From NCBI GenBank assembly GCA_023374045.1, contig CM041777.1, positions 460,999,827-461,063,826 on the forward strand: 64,000 nt of DNA. The letters run 5' to 3'. The position numbers were made by a program, and so were the translations under genes. This document shows, piece after piece, positions 44,960-54,469 of this stretch; within the stretch, counting starts at the first letter, position 1; each line of letters starts with the position of its first letter. Below the pieces are notes generated by a model. It saw only the letters and a program-made list of their open reading frames with translations, was not told the origin of the DNA and did no database searches. The stretch comes from Limonium bicolor. Its lineage: Eukaryota > Streptophyta > Magnoliopsida > Caryophyllales > Plumbaginaceae.

Positions 44960-46275
44960 GATTGTGTACCGTACTAGTAGCGTAATAGTGTCTAGCAGCT
45001 GTAAAACAAATTGCGACCGCACTAGTAGCGTAATAGCTGTCTAGCAGGTGTAAAACAAAATGCGACCGCACTAGTAGCACAATAGCTGCCTAGCGGGTGT
45101 AAAACGAAAATGCAACCACTAGTAGCGCAATAGCTGCCTAGCGGGTTGTGAAGATGACGATCTTACACTAGTAGCGCAATAACTGCCTAGTGAAGGAAAA
45201 AAGGCGGTACCGCACTAGTATCGCAATAGCTGCCTAGTGGGTTATGAAGTGGACGATCTTGCACTAGTAGCGCGATAGCTGCCTAGTAAAGGAAAAAGTG
45301 GAACCGTACTAGTAGCGCAATAGCTGCCTAGTGGGTGTAAAACAAAAATGCGACCGTACTAGTAGCGGAATAGCTGCCTAGCAGGTGTAAAACAAAAATG
45401 TGACCGCACCAGTAGCTCAATAGCTGCCTGGCGGGTGTAAAACGAAAATACAACCGCACTAGTAGCGAATAGCTGTCGGGTGGGTGTAAAACAAAAATGT
45501 GACCATACTAGTAGCGCAATAGCTGCCTAGCGGGTGTAAAACAAAAATGTGACCGCACCAGTAGCGCAATAGCTGCCTGGCGGGTGTAAAACGAAAGTAC
45601 GACCGCACTAGTAGCGCAATAGCTGCCTAGCGGGTTGTGAAGATGGCGATCTTACACTAGTAGCGCAATAGCTGCCTAGTGAAGGAAAAAAGGTGGTAGC
45701 GCACTAGTAGCGCAATAGCTGCCTAGTGGGTGTAAAACGAAAATGCGACCGCACTAGTAGCGCAATAGCTGCCTAGCGGGTGTGAAATGGAAATGCGACC
45801 GCACTAGTAACGCAATAGCTGTCTAGCGGGTGTAAGATGATAATGCGACCGCATAGTAGCGTAATAGCTGTCAGGTGGGTGTAAAATAAAAATGTGACCA
45901 TACTAGTAGCGCAATAGCTGCCTAGCGGGTGTAAAACAAAAATGCGACCGCACCAGTAGTGCAATAGCTGCTTGTGGGTGTAAAACAAAAATGCTACCGC
46001 ACCAGTAGCGCAATAGCTGCCTGCGGGTGTAAAATGAAAATACGACCGCACTAGTAGCGCAATAGCTGCCTAGTGGGTTGTGAAGATGACGATCTTACAC
46101 TAGTAGCGCAATAGCTGCCTAATGAAGGAAAAAAGGCGGTACCGCACTAGTAGCGCAATAGCTGCCTAGTGGGTTATGAAGTGGACGATCTTGCACTAGA
46201 AGTGCAATAGCTACCTAGTGAAGGAAAAAGGCGGGACCGCACTTGTAGCGCAATAGCTGCCTAGCGGGTTGTTAG
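44960..46275. repeat. ~50-bp satellite-like array with higher-order order
   Basis: About 26 units, each with ACTAGTAGCGCAATAGCTGC then CTAG and one of several tails. Tail A has GGGTGTAAAACAAAAATGCG. Tail B has GGTTGTGAAGATGACGATCT. Tail C has GAAGGAAAAAAGGCGGTACC. Tails B' (TTATGAAGTGGACG) and C' are variants. The order, read by eye, is A3-B-C-B'-C', A6-B-C, A7-B-C-B'-C'. It lies just inside the 3' LTR. Confidence 0.9.
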
Positions 46276-46394
46276 GATGCATTGAGTTGTGAACGAAATC
46301 TGTGGGTATATGCAAACATTCGATATGAGGTGTCCAAAAAATAAACATATTAATTGAATCAGACTCCCTGTTTGTGGATGTAGACTTTTCGTGT

Positions 46395-47085
46395 GAGCTG
46401 ATGGCTCCAGAGTTGCTTCAAAGCTTTGGGATGGCTCCGACATGACTTCAAGGATCTGAGATGGCTCCAGCATGCATTGATGGCTCTGGTGTGACCAATG
46501 GTCTCGGGGTTACGTTGACGGCTCCGGCGTGCACTGATGGCTCCGGTGTGCACTGATGGCTCTGGTGTGACCAACGGTCTCGGGTGGTTGGTGGGTTTGA
46601 AACGGTTGGTGGATTTAGTTGTTTTGAAGTAGTTTGATGGCTCCAGTGATGGATTTATTGTGGTTTGATGGCTCCGGTGGTGGACTTATTATGGTTTGAT
46701 GGCTCCTGCATCATTCTAGATTTGGCTCCATGGTGGCTATGGAATAGCTTCAATGTGACTACGAGGGGAAAAAGGGGGAGTTTTTTCCTTTGATGTGGTC
46801 GCACCCTGGACGAGCTGCCTACGTACTCAATTCCATATTGAGATCAGACCATACGTAGTTCGATAACTTTGTAAGCAAGGTCTTGGTGACGAAATGGCTC
46901 TAACATGATTTGAGAAGGCTCTCGTATTGTTCTCAACTACTCGGATGGCTCCTGTGTAGCTTTAAGGATGGTCTAAAAGCTTTGAGGATGGCCCCCGCAT
47001 GGCTCCAGCTTGGCTGTGGGATTGGTCTCGATGAGGCTCGAACATGACCGTGGATGGCTCCGGGTAAATCTTTGTATGGCTCCAG
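46395..47085. repeat. GATGGCTCC(GG/AG) irregular repeats
   Basis: More than 15 GATGGCTC strings at variable spacing, densest at 46440-46580, where a ~28-bp unit (GATGGCTCCGGTGTGCACT) is repeated. Confidence 0.8.
46819..46858 (-). repeat. CTACGTA hairpin module, copy 3 (internal region)
   Basis: Outer CTACGTA/TACGTAG intact. The inner stem is CTCAAT/ATTGAG, that is, C-G changed to T-A on both sides. The bulge is ATCAGACCA. Confidence 0.85.
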
Positions 47086-47099
47086 ATGGCCACAGTTTT

Positions 47100-50000
47100 T
47101 AATTTCTTCTGATCAAAAGTTACGCTTCAATAGCTGCAACTGAAGTCAACTTTCAACGAGACTAGGTGAAGTTCTTACCAGTCGGATATTAAAGATTAAA
47201 TGATTACGATGCATGCAAATGTTAAATGCTAGATACGATGCAAAATGTGTATGCAATTTTTGGAGAGAAGGTATGGTCCTATCTCTATTAATATGAGGTT
47301 TACCAATATAAGACATCTTCGGTTCGATCTTGAGTGATTTTTGAACTGGAATGCGTGACTCATTTTCCTCTCATTGAGGGATGTGGGTCAATCTCTCGTG
47401 AGTATGGCCGTGTGTGCAAATGTTGTGATGACACTCTCGACGCTCGGAGCAGTATTTTCCTTAGAATTTTGTTTGAGGTTTGGACTTTCCGATCCTCACA
47501 AATTCATCACCTGCAATGGGGTAGGTTGTTCATGATTTGGTGCTTAGATCAAAGAGTCACTCGTACTCGGAAGACCTTGAAGTAAGGTTGCACTCATTCG
47601 CTCATGATCCCTTTGTCATGTGACAGGACATGTTGATAACAAGCACGAAGCTTATGATTCATGTCTCAGATCCGATACTTTCAGTTAATGCTCATCAACT
47701 TACGAGTCAAAGGTCTTTATTAGGTTGTAACGGGGCTGAGGGGTATAATGTATGTCACACAGGACTATGGGATTTATTTGGGAATTGGGGAGCTTTTGTG
47801 CAATAGAGGACGTGTTTTGCCTTTGCCATGGGTGGAAAGATTGGACATGTTTTGATAACCTTTTATTGGTTTCTACGGGACATCATTGGTCCTTCTGATT
47901 TGGATTTCTCCTTCTTGCCTCTTCTGGTGTTTAATTTGAACTTTCTTCTCATTTTTGTTTTTTTAATTGCATTTGGCTCATCAACTTTCTCAAGTATTCT
48001 TTACTTTGTATTTTGGCTTTCAGCTTTGGAGTTGCATTGACTCATCGATCTTCTTGAACATTTTCGGTCTTCTTTTTTGGTGTTTGGCTTTGGAGTTGCA
48101 TTGACTCACTGATTTCTTCGAACATTTCATTTGTTGTTTTTGTGGAAGATGGTGGGGAGGGGCCATGGCTCCGGCTCCTTTGAGATCCTCTATTGCAAGG
48201 GCAAGTAAGTATATGTACGTGGGTGGCATGTTGTGGAGTTTCTGAAGAAAGAGTTTTTCATGAAAGGCTCAGTGGGGCTCACTAAGGGGTTATGTACAGG
48301 CAGTCAAAGCTTTTTGGTTTTGTGGGGATTTTTATTCCTAAGTGCCTCGTCATCCTCATTAGTCAACGATTTTTTTCTTACTAATTCTCGGATCTTTGCA
48401 TGAATCACAGTTCGTATCCTATTTATCGACATCTATCTCGCTATGAATTGTGCCTCTCCATGTGCTGAAGGAAAGCACAAGTCTCTCGTGGTTTTACCTC
48501 TGTGGACTCGCTCTATCTTCCCTCATCGCTCAGGGGATTGTCAAAACATTCATTTGAAATTCAAAGGAAAATACCGCTCTTCGCACACTACTCACTTGGT
48601 TTGTGGTGCTGATTTTGATTGGACCCTTGTACTCATTGACGGGTCGAGATTAAGTGGTTCATGCACTCTGTTCAATAAATCTCTCACAATTTTCCCGAAG
48701 ATGTCGTTTCGATATGGGAGTATGCAAATGCGATTATCTACCATGCGATGTATTGTGGTAATATGGAATTACCATGTATAGGATGCATGAAATGCTGAAA
48801 ATGATGAATGAAGATGGTTGTCTGAATGTTTTTTTTGTGTTTGTTTTGTTTTTGGATGCAATGCATGAGTGGTAAGGTTATGACTAGTCTCGCTTGAGCC
48901 GAATTCCGCTTGCGGTTCATGAAGCTCATCCCGTCATTATAAGCCCTGAAGATGGTCAAGTTGTTGGATGTGATGTGAGAGAAGCTGTTCTAGAATGATA
49001 TTCAGTTGATGATTGACTCTTGGAGTTTTGGACTTTTAGGGAGTGGCCATTCCCGCATGGTGGTCCCACGATATGACAGTGATTGCATTTCTTGGGATTT
49101 TTGAAGGTATGATTTTTTTTGGATTTTCTGGTGTATGTATTTTTTTTGGATTTTCGGATGTATGATGTTTTTTTTTATTTTTGGATGTATGATTGTTTGG
49201 GATTTTTTGGGATGTATGATTTTTTGGGATTTTTTGGGATGTATGATTTTTTGTGGGTTTTTGCTTTTTTGTTGTTGTTGGTCAATATGTACATGGTATG
49301 CCGAATGGAAAAAGGTTTGGATCATTGGTATTTCTTGCTATCACTTCGAAGATCATGTCGTCACTCTTGGATAAAGACAGTTATTCACCGGCAAACACGG
49401 TCATCATAACAGGAAGAACATAACAAAGGTGAATGTTAGCATGCTTGCAAACTTGGATGAATGCTTGTGTGTGGTGTATTGGGAATGCAACATGTGATTA
49501 TACAATTTTTCTGAGGTGAGCGCGATTCATGAATGATTAATGAATGTGCACTGACCAAAAATGGGAAGAAGCAAGTCGTATGTGCTAAAAGAAATCAAGT
49601 TTTTTAGAAAAACAATTTTGAAAACACGTGTTTTCGAAGTGGTGGGTTTTCTCAATAGAAATTTTGATGCTCGATCATTCGCAAATAAAATAGGGAGTGG
49701 AGAACCCTATACACATTGATCTAAATAAATTCAAGGAGAGTGTACAACCTATACACAAAGTCTATTTAGAAATTGACAAGAGAGAAAAGAATGTTAGGGG
49801 AAAACCTATACATCAATTCTAAAAGTCATTAAATGGGGGAGTTTGAGCTTATAAACTTCTCTCGAATTCCTCTGCTTCGTCTTTGAGCTTCTAACTGACT
49901 GCTTACTCATGTATGGGCTCTTGATTGGCCGTTCGCTCGTCTTTGGGTTCGGGCAACAAGGTGATACTATGATCAAGAGAAACTGGTTGGTGCTCTTCTG

Positions 50001-50880
50001 ACCCTCAACAGCTTCGAACTTGAATGGTTTGTTTCTGGTCTTCATGTCGCTCGAATCGGGTTGGTGCAGCTCTGAGTTTTGGTTCGAATCGTCGTTGATC
50101 TTCATGCACCCCACTTGCTCCGATGAAGGAAAATAAGGGGTGTTTTTTTAGAAAGGAAAGGTGAATGATCGAGCACCAAATCTTTGTGAAAATCCACCAC
50201 TTTTGTGAAAACACGAAATGACTAGTACACTCCACAGTAATGGCCGCTGCTCTTGAAGGTGGGTCGAACTTCAAAAATAACGGGTCACAACATGGAGACT
50301 AAATCATATTTTGAAAAAAATTTATGGAAATCAACTTGAAAACTATTTTCAAAAACAAGTTTGAGATAATATTTGTGAAAAAAGTTGTTTGAAATTCGTT
50401 TGTAAAAATAAGATTTTTGAAATCTATTTTAGAAAATAGTTTTTGAAATAACATTTGTTAGAAGTAATGTTTGAAAATCATTTGTAAATAGTAACTTTTT
50501 GAAATCTGTTCTTTGCAAACTGTTTGGCAAAGTTTATTTTTTGGAAACCTTTGATTGAAACCGATTTTGAAAACTGCTTTGGAAATAACAATTTTGAAAT
50601 CATTAGAGATGAACGACTTTGAAGATATTTCATTAGCGTGTTCGACATGATTCATTTTTTGATTTTTGCTCATTTTTGAAACGTGATCACATATAGATGT
50701 AAGTGCGAAATAAAAATCGTGGCTGATTTTAATGTGGAGCTGAGTGTGAATGATTGGGATAATCACCTTCCAGGTCAATCAATGCCTCCATACCACCAGG
50801 GGAACCGTCGTTCCTTCATTGTTCATCTCTCAGGATTTATCTCTTTTATGCCTTGTGGGGCACGTCATCAAGAAAGTCCA
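47100..50880. other. Internal region, no recognised content
   Basis: Includes a T-rich block of GGATTTTTTGGGATGTATGA units at about 49105-49260 (about eight irregular copies of a 22-28 bp unit) and a TTTGAAAT-rich stretch at 50300-50600. I see no gene. Confidence 0.55.
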
Positions 50881-50886
50881 GAGTGC

Positions 50887-51249
50887 TTAAGTTCGAAAGA
50901 TCAGGATACCCGAAGTGATACAGTCACAGGAGCCACGACCGAGGATTATCACAACATACTCACTTTTGGGAAACTTGGGGAAGTACTGCATGGGAACGGG
51001 TCTCCCATCGTCTGCACGATAAGGTGTGTCTAAAGTCCAAATTATTCGCTGACTACGCTGTGTCATGTATGGGTATCCGTAAATACGGGATCCTCTATGA
51101 ATTTGTAGCGCGACATTGGGCTTTAAAGACACCCGTGGTGCTGAGGAATCATGGAGAACTAGGCCCATGCAATCTTCAGGGTAAGACAAAGGGTGGTCAG
51201 ACAGACGGCATACAAGGGGGTGACTACCCATAAAACCCGTCATAGACAC
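50887..51249 (-). CDS. Unrecognised 120-codon open frame near the 5' end of the giant element
   Basis: I do not recognise this product. It starts at an ATG (51249) about 620 bp inside the 5' LTR in transcription sense, where Ogre elements may carry an extra frame before gag. The sequence is of ordinary composition, with ADDGRPVPMQYFPKFPK near residue 78 and no membrane segment. It ends at 50887. It may be chance, or the remnant of a leader protein. Nothing downstream continues into Gag. Confidence 0.25.
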   Translation of the reverse strand: MSMTGFMGSHPLVCRLSDHPLSYPEDCMGLVLHDSSAPRVSLKPNVALQIHRGSRIYGYPYMTQRSQRIIWTLDTPYRADDGRPVPMQYFPKFPKSEYVVIILGRGSCDCITSGILIFRT

Positions 51250-51844
51250 CGGATTAGGCAGCTGGACACTGAAGGCTCAAAGGTCACTGTATGCTGGCTT
51301 GGACTCGAGGAGGGAAAGTATTTTTGGATCATGAGTTTTCAAGGCGTGGTCTTGGACCGTATTACCTCGTGGGTTAACTCTTTCTAGAAGGATCCAACTC
51401 ATGGGGAATCAACCGTGGACCGATTGGGATCCCGTGACATATGGATGAAGCGGGTGACATAGAGGAATGCATGTCCTAGCTACCCGATGCAGCAATGGGT
51501 TGACTCCTTCTAGGAAGGCCCTATTTACAAAAGCAGTAGATAAACAATAACAATTAAAATATTATGTCATGCATGAAGAGCAGTAAACATAAGACAATAA
51601 ACACACAACAATAAACAAGAGTGAAGCATGCAAATATCAAAGCACACATGTGGCACTCAAGGCCAATCTCGAACTCTGAACTCTCATCCAAACTATCCTC
51701 TCAGAGCACACTCTAAGTGTGGAGTAGAATAATCCTAGAGGCTTTGAAATGAATCTCTTGAAGGTTTTGAAAGAAGCGGGGAAGTCCTGACAATTTTGAA
51801 TGGAGTTCAGCGTTCCTTGAGTTTGACAAAAAACTTACTCAAGT

Positions 51845-51867
51845 TTTCCCCAGCAAAGTCGTCATTC
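51845..51867 (-). promoter_or_regulatory. Primer-binding site of giant element
   Basis: In minus-strand sense the LTR end CCTCCACA is followed by GAA and TGACGACTTTGCTGGGG. That is one base off the usual TGG start and otherwise Tat/Ogre-like. The element at 14-9126 has the related TGGCTCTGCTGGGGAC. Confidence 0.75.
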
Positions 51868-52628
51868 TGTGGAGGGTGATTTTTCGGTATGAGGAGGGGG
51901 CCTATCTAAATAGTCTTTGACTGAAAAGCCTAGATCCTAGAAAATGCCATTCTGTGGAGGGTGAAAACCCATTATTCTGGCGCCCTCAAATACCTACTTT
52001 ATCGTCCGTCTTTCCCAGAAAGCATAAGGGAGAGTGCAAGTGTGCACTACACCCGCTCTCAATGGGCTCCACGCGGACTTATGCCCTAAGGGCGGAATTG
52101 ACTAGAGTCGCCACCTAGTTTGACCTATGATAACTAGGAAGGAAGATCGAGTTCTAGGAACCGTTGGTTGACTATGAAATTGTTGCCTTTGGATAGGACT
52201 TATCTGGTCATTTGTAGAGATTCTATGTGGGTTCGCACTAGGTTACACCCCTCGGAAGTGGCAATGACCACAACCTTGGATTGGTGCCCGAGGAAACATA
52301 AGGTCTCCAATTTTTGAGATTGTCTTCATTCAAAACCTTATTAAAGTGATTCATTTAAAAGCAAAGGATAGGATTAGGACGAAAAGAGTGAATGAGGCGA
52401 GATTTCTACCAAGCTAGCGTCAAGAAGAAGAATCGGTGAATTCGGATGAGTATAGAATGAATGTTTGGGAAAATCGGGGGTTGAGTGAATAGACAAGACA
52501 TAGAGTCTGATGGTTTGAAGTTTGTGGGAAACCGAAGAAGTTTTAAGTGTTTTGAGAGTTATAAAGAATGCCGTAGAGTGGGAAAAAGGTTTTTTGATTG
52601 GAATGGGGTCGCACCCTGTGTGGGCTGC

Positions 52629-52668
52629 CTACATACTCAACCCCATGTTGAGATCAGACCTTACGTAG
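52629..52668 (-). repeat. CTACGTA hairpin module, copy 4
   Basis: As copy 1 but complete; outer left arm CTACATA has one change. Loop CCCAT. Confidence 0.8.
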
Positions 52669-52796
52669 TTCTGGGACCTTTAAGATGTCTAGGCTTTTTG
52701 AGGTGATCGAGGGTTAGAAGTGGTTGTTTGGGAGGGAAGATAGCTGAGTGCAAAAGGGTATTTTGATTATTGTGGGTCGCACCCTGTTGGGGTTGC

Positions 52797-52836
52797 CTAC
52801 GTACTCAACTCCCTGTTGAGATCAGACCTTACGTAG
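52797..52836 (-). repeat. CTACGTA hairpin module, copy 5
   Basis: Identical in both stems to copy 2. It lies 168 bp after copy 4, the same arrangement as copies 1 and 2 once the Athila element is removed. Confidence 0.85.
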
Positions 52837-52939
52837 TTACGATATTGGGTTTTGGAAGTTTTGATGTTATGGGGTTTGAAGATATTAGAGGTGTTTGATA
52901 TTTAGAAGGGTTCGAAGTTTTGGAGTTTCGGGTTAGGAG

Positions 52940-54210
52940 CTAGCCTGTGAGACCTCGGGTCTGTGAGACGTTTGAAACCTTGAGATGTCGAAGTCTGTGA
53001 GATGCTTGGATCTGTGAGACACTCGGTCTGTGAGACGCTCAGGTCTGTGAGACATTCGAATCATTGGAATGACAAAGTCTGTGAGACGCTCGGCGGTCTA
53101 CGAGACATTTATAGTGTAGGAGAAATTGGAATGGAATTGAAATTGAATTGAAATCAAAGTTGAATGATTTTATTTGAATTGGAGTTGAATTGAAATGGAT
53201 TGAACTGGATTATGACTTTTACCGAATCGGAATTGAAAGTTGAATTAATGAACTTTAATTGAATCGAATTTGAATTAAAAGAATTAATTGAATTGGAATT
53301 GGCATGGAATTTGAATGTGGAATTGAATGCTTTGACTTGAATTGTTTGGATTTGAATGAGTTTTAATTGAACTAAATTTGGATTTGAATTGATCGACTTG
53401 AATGAATTTGGAATTGAATTGAATTTGAATTGAATTTGGATTTGAATGAGTTTGGATTGAATTGGATTTGGTTGCTGATTATTTGGAATTTGAATTTGGA
53501 TTGGAATTGAATTTGAATTTGAATTAACCTTGAATTGAATTCGAATTGAGATGGATTTTGAATTGAATTTGAATTGCTGAATTTTGAATTGAATTGAGTT
53601 AGAATGAGTTAGATTTAAATGAATTTTGAATTGTTGAATGAATTTGAATTGAAATTGGATTGATTTTGGATTGGAATTTGGTTTGAATTGAATTTGAATT
53701 TGAAATTACCTTGAATTGAATTCAAATTGAGATGGATTTTGTATTGAATTTGATTGAATTGAAGTTAGAATGAGTTAGATTGAAATGAATTTTGAATTGA
53801 TTGAATGAATTTGATTGAAATTGGATTGATTTTGGATTGGAATTGAGAAGATTGGGATGGAATTGAAGTTGTGGGCCGGGTTGGCCTTTTGGGTTGAATT
53901 GGGCCGAGTTGAGCCTTAGTTGGGCTTTGTGGGTTGAATTGGGTCTTGGTCAAGGTTTGAGCCTAATGGGTATGGGTCCAAATGATTTGGGTCCGAAAGG
54001 GTTGTGAGCCCAAATTGGGCTTGGATCTAAATGGGTTTGGGCCCGAATTGGGGTTGGGCCCGAATGGGTTGATGGGCCGAGTTTTGTGAAGTTGGGCCAA
54101 GTCAAAATGGGCCGAGTCAAAGTGGGTCAGAACAAAGTGAGCTTTTTATGTAGGCTGAATTGGGCCCAGTTTGGGCTTTTGGTCCGATTGGGCTTTTGGT
54201 CTTTTTTAAG
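52940..54210. repeat. Three low-complexity tracts of the 5' LTR
   Basis: GTGAGACGCTCGG repeats (52940-53105), GAATTGAATT tract (53115-53865) and TGGGCC/T tract (53870-54210), in the same order as in the left LTR. Confidence 0.85.
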
Positions 54211-54469
54211 GAGTGGGTTGTTATTGGGTTGTTATTGGGTTGATTTGAGCTCATTTTTTGGATTTGATTTTTACATATCTTGAAGATTTGATTTTTTTGG
54301 ATTTTTGAATTGATTTTGGAATGGAATAATTGATTGTGAATTTTATTCTGACATTATGGATGATTTGGAAAATTTTAAAGAAAATAGGTGTTCCTCACAT
54401 GGGCCGTGTCTAGGACCTGTATTCATGGAGGATACCCAACCTAAAGCTTTTCTACAAAGGGTGACCTAT

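Larger units (their letters stand above)
44584..51867 (-). other. Internal region of giant element, non-coding
   Basis: 7.3 kb between the LTRs. Near the 3' LTR are a 45-bp tandem repeat and a 1.3-kb array of ~50-bp units. Then come GATGGCTCC repeats, one hairpin module, and 4 kb of sequence without Gag or Pol motifs. The longest minus-strand frames with any plausibility are 51249-50887 (120 codons) and 50114-49806 (102 codons). Neither resembles a family I know. Confidence 0.75.
51868..54469 (-). repeat. 5' LTR of giant element, first piece
   Basis: Matches 27671-28580 joined to 39284-41150, confirming that the Athila element is a later insertion. It contains hairpin modules at 52629-52668 and 52797-52836 and the three repeat tracts. 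Compared with the left LTR it has many extra 1-4 base gaps at 52840-54200. Broken at 54469 by a nested LTR. Confidence 0.85.

Noticed and set aside
44960..46275. Regular ~50-bp repeats resembling a CRISPR array
   Set aside because: Eukaryotic context; the units are contiguous with variant tails rather than conserved repeats with unique spacers, and the array lies in a retrotransposon.
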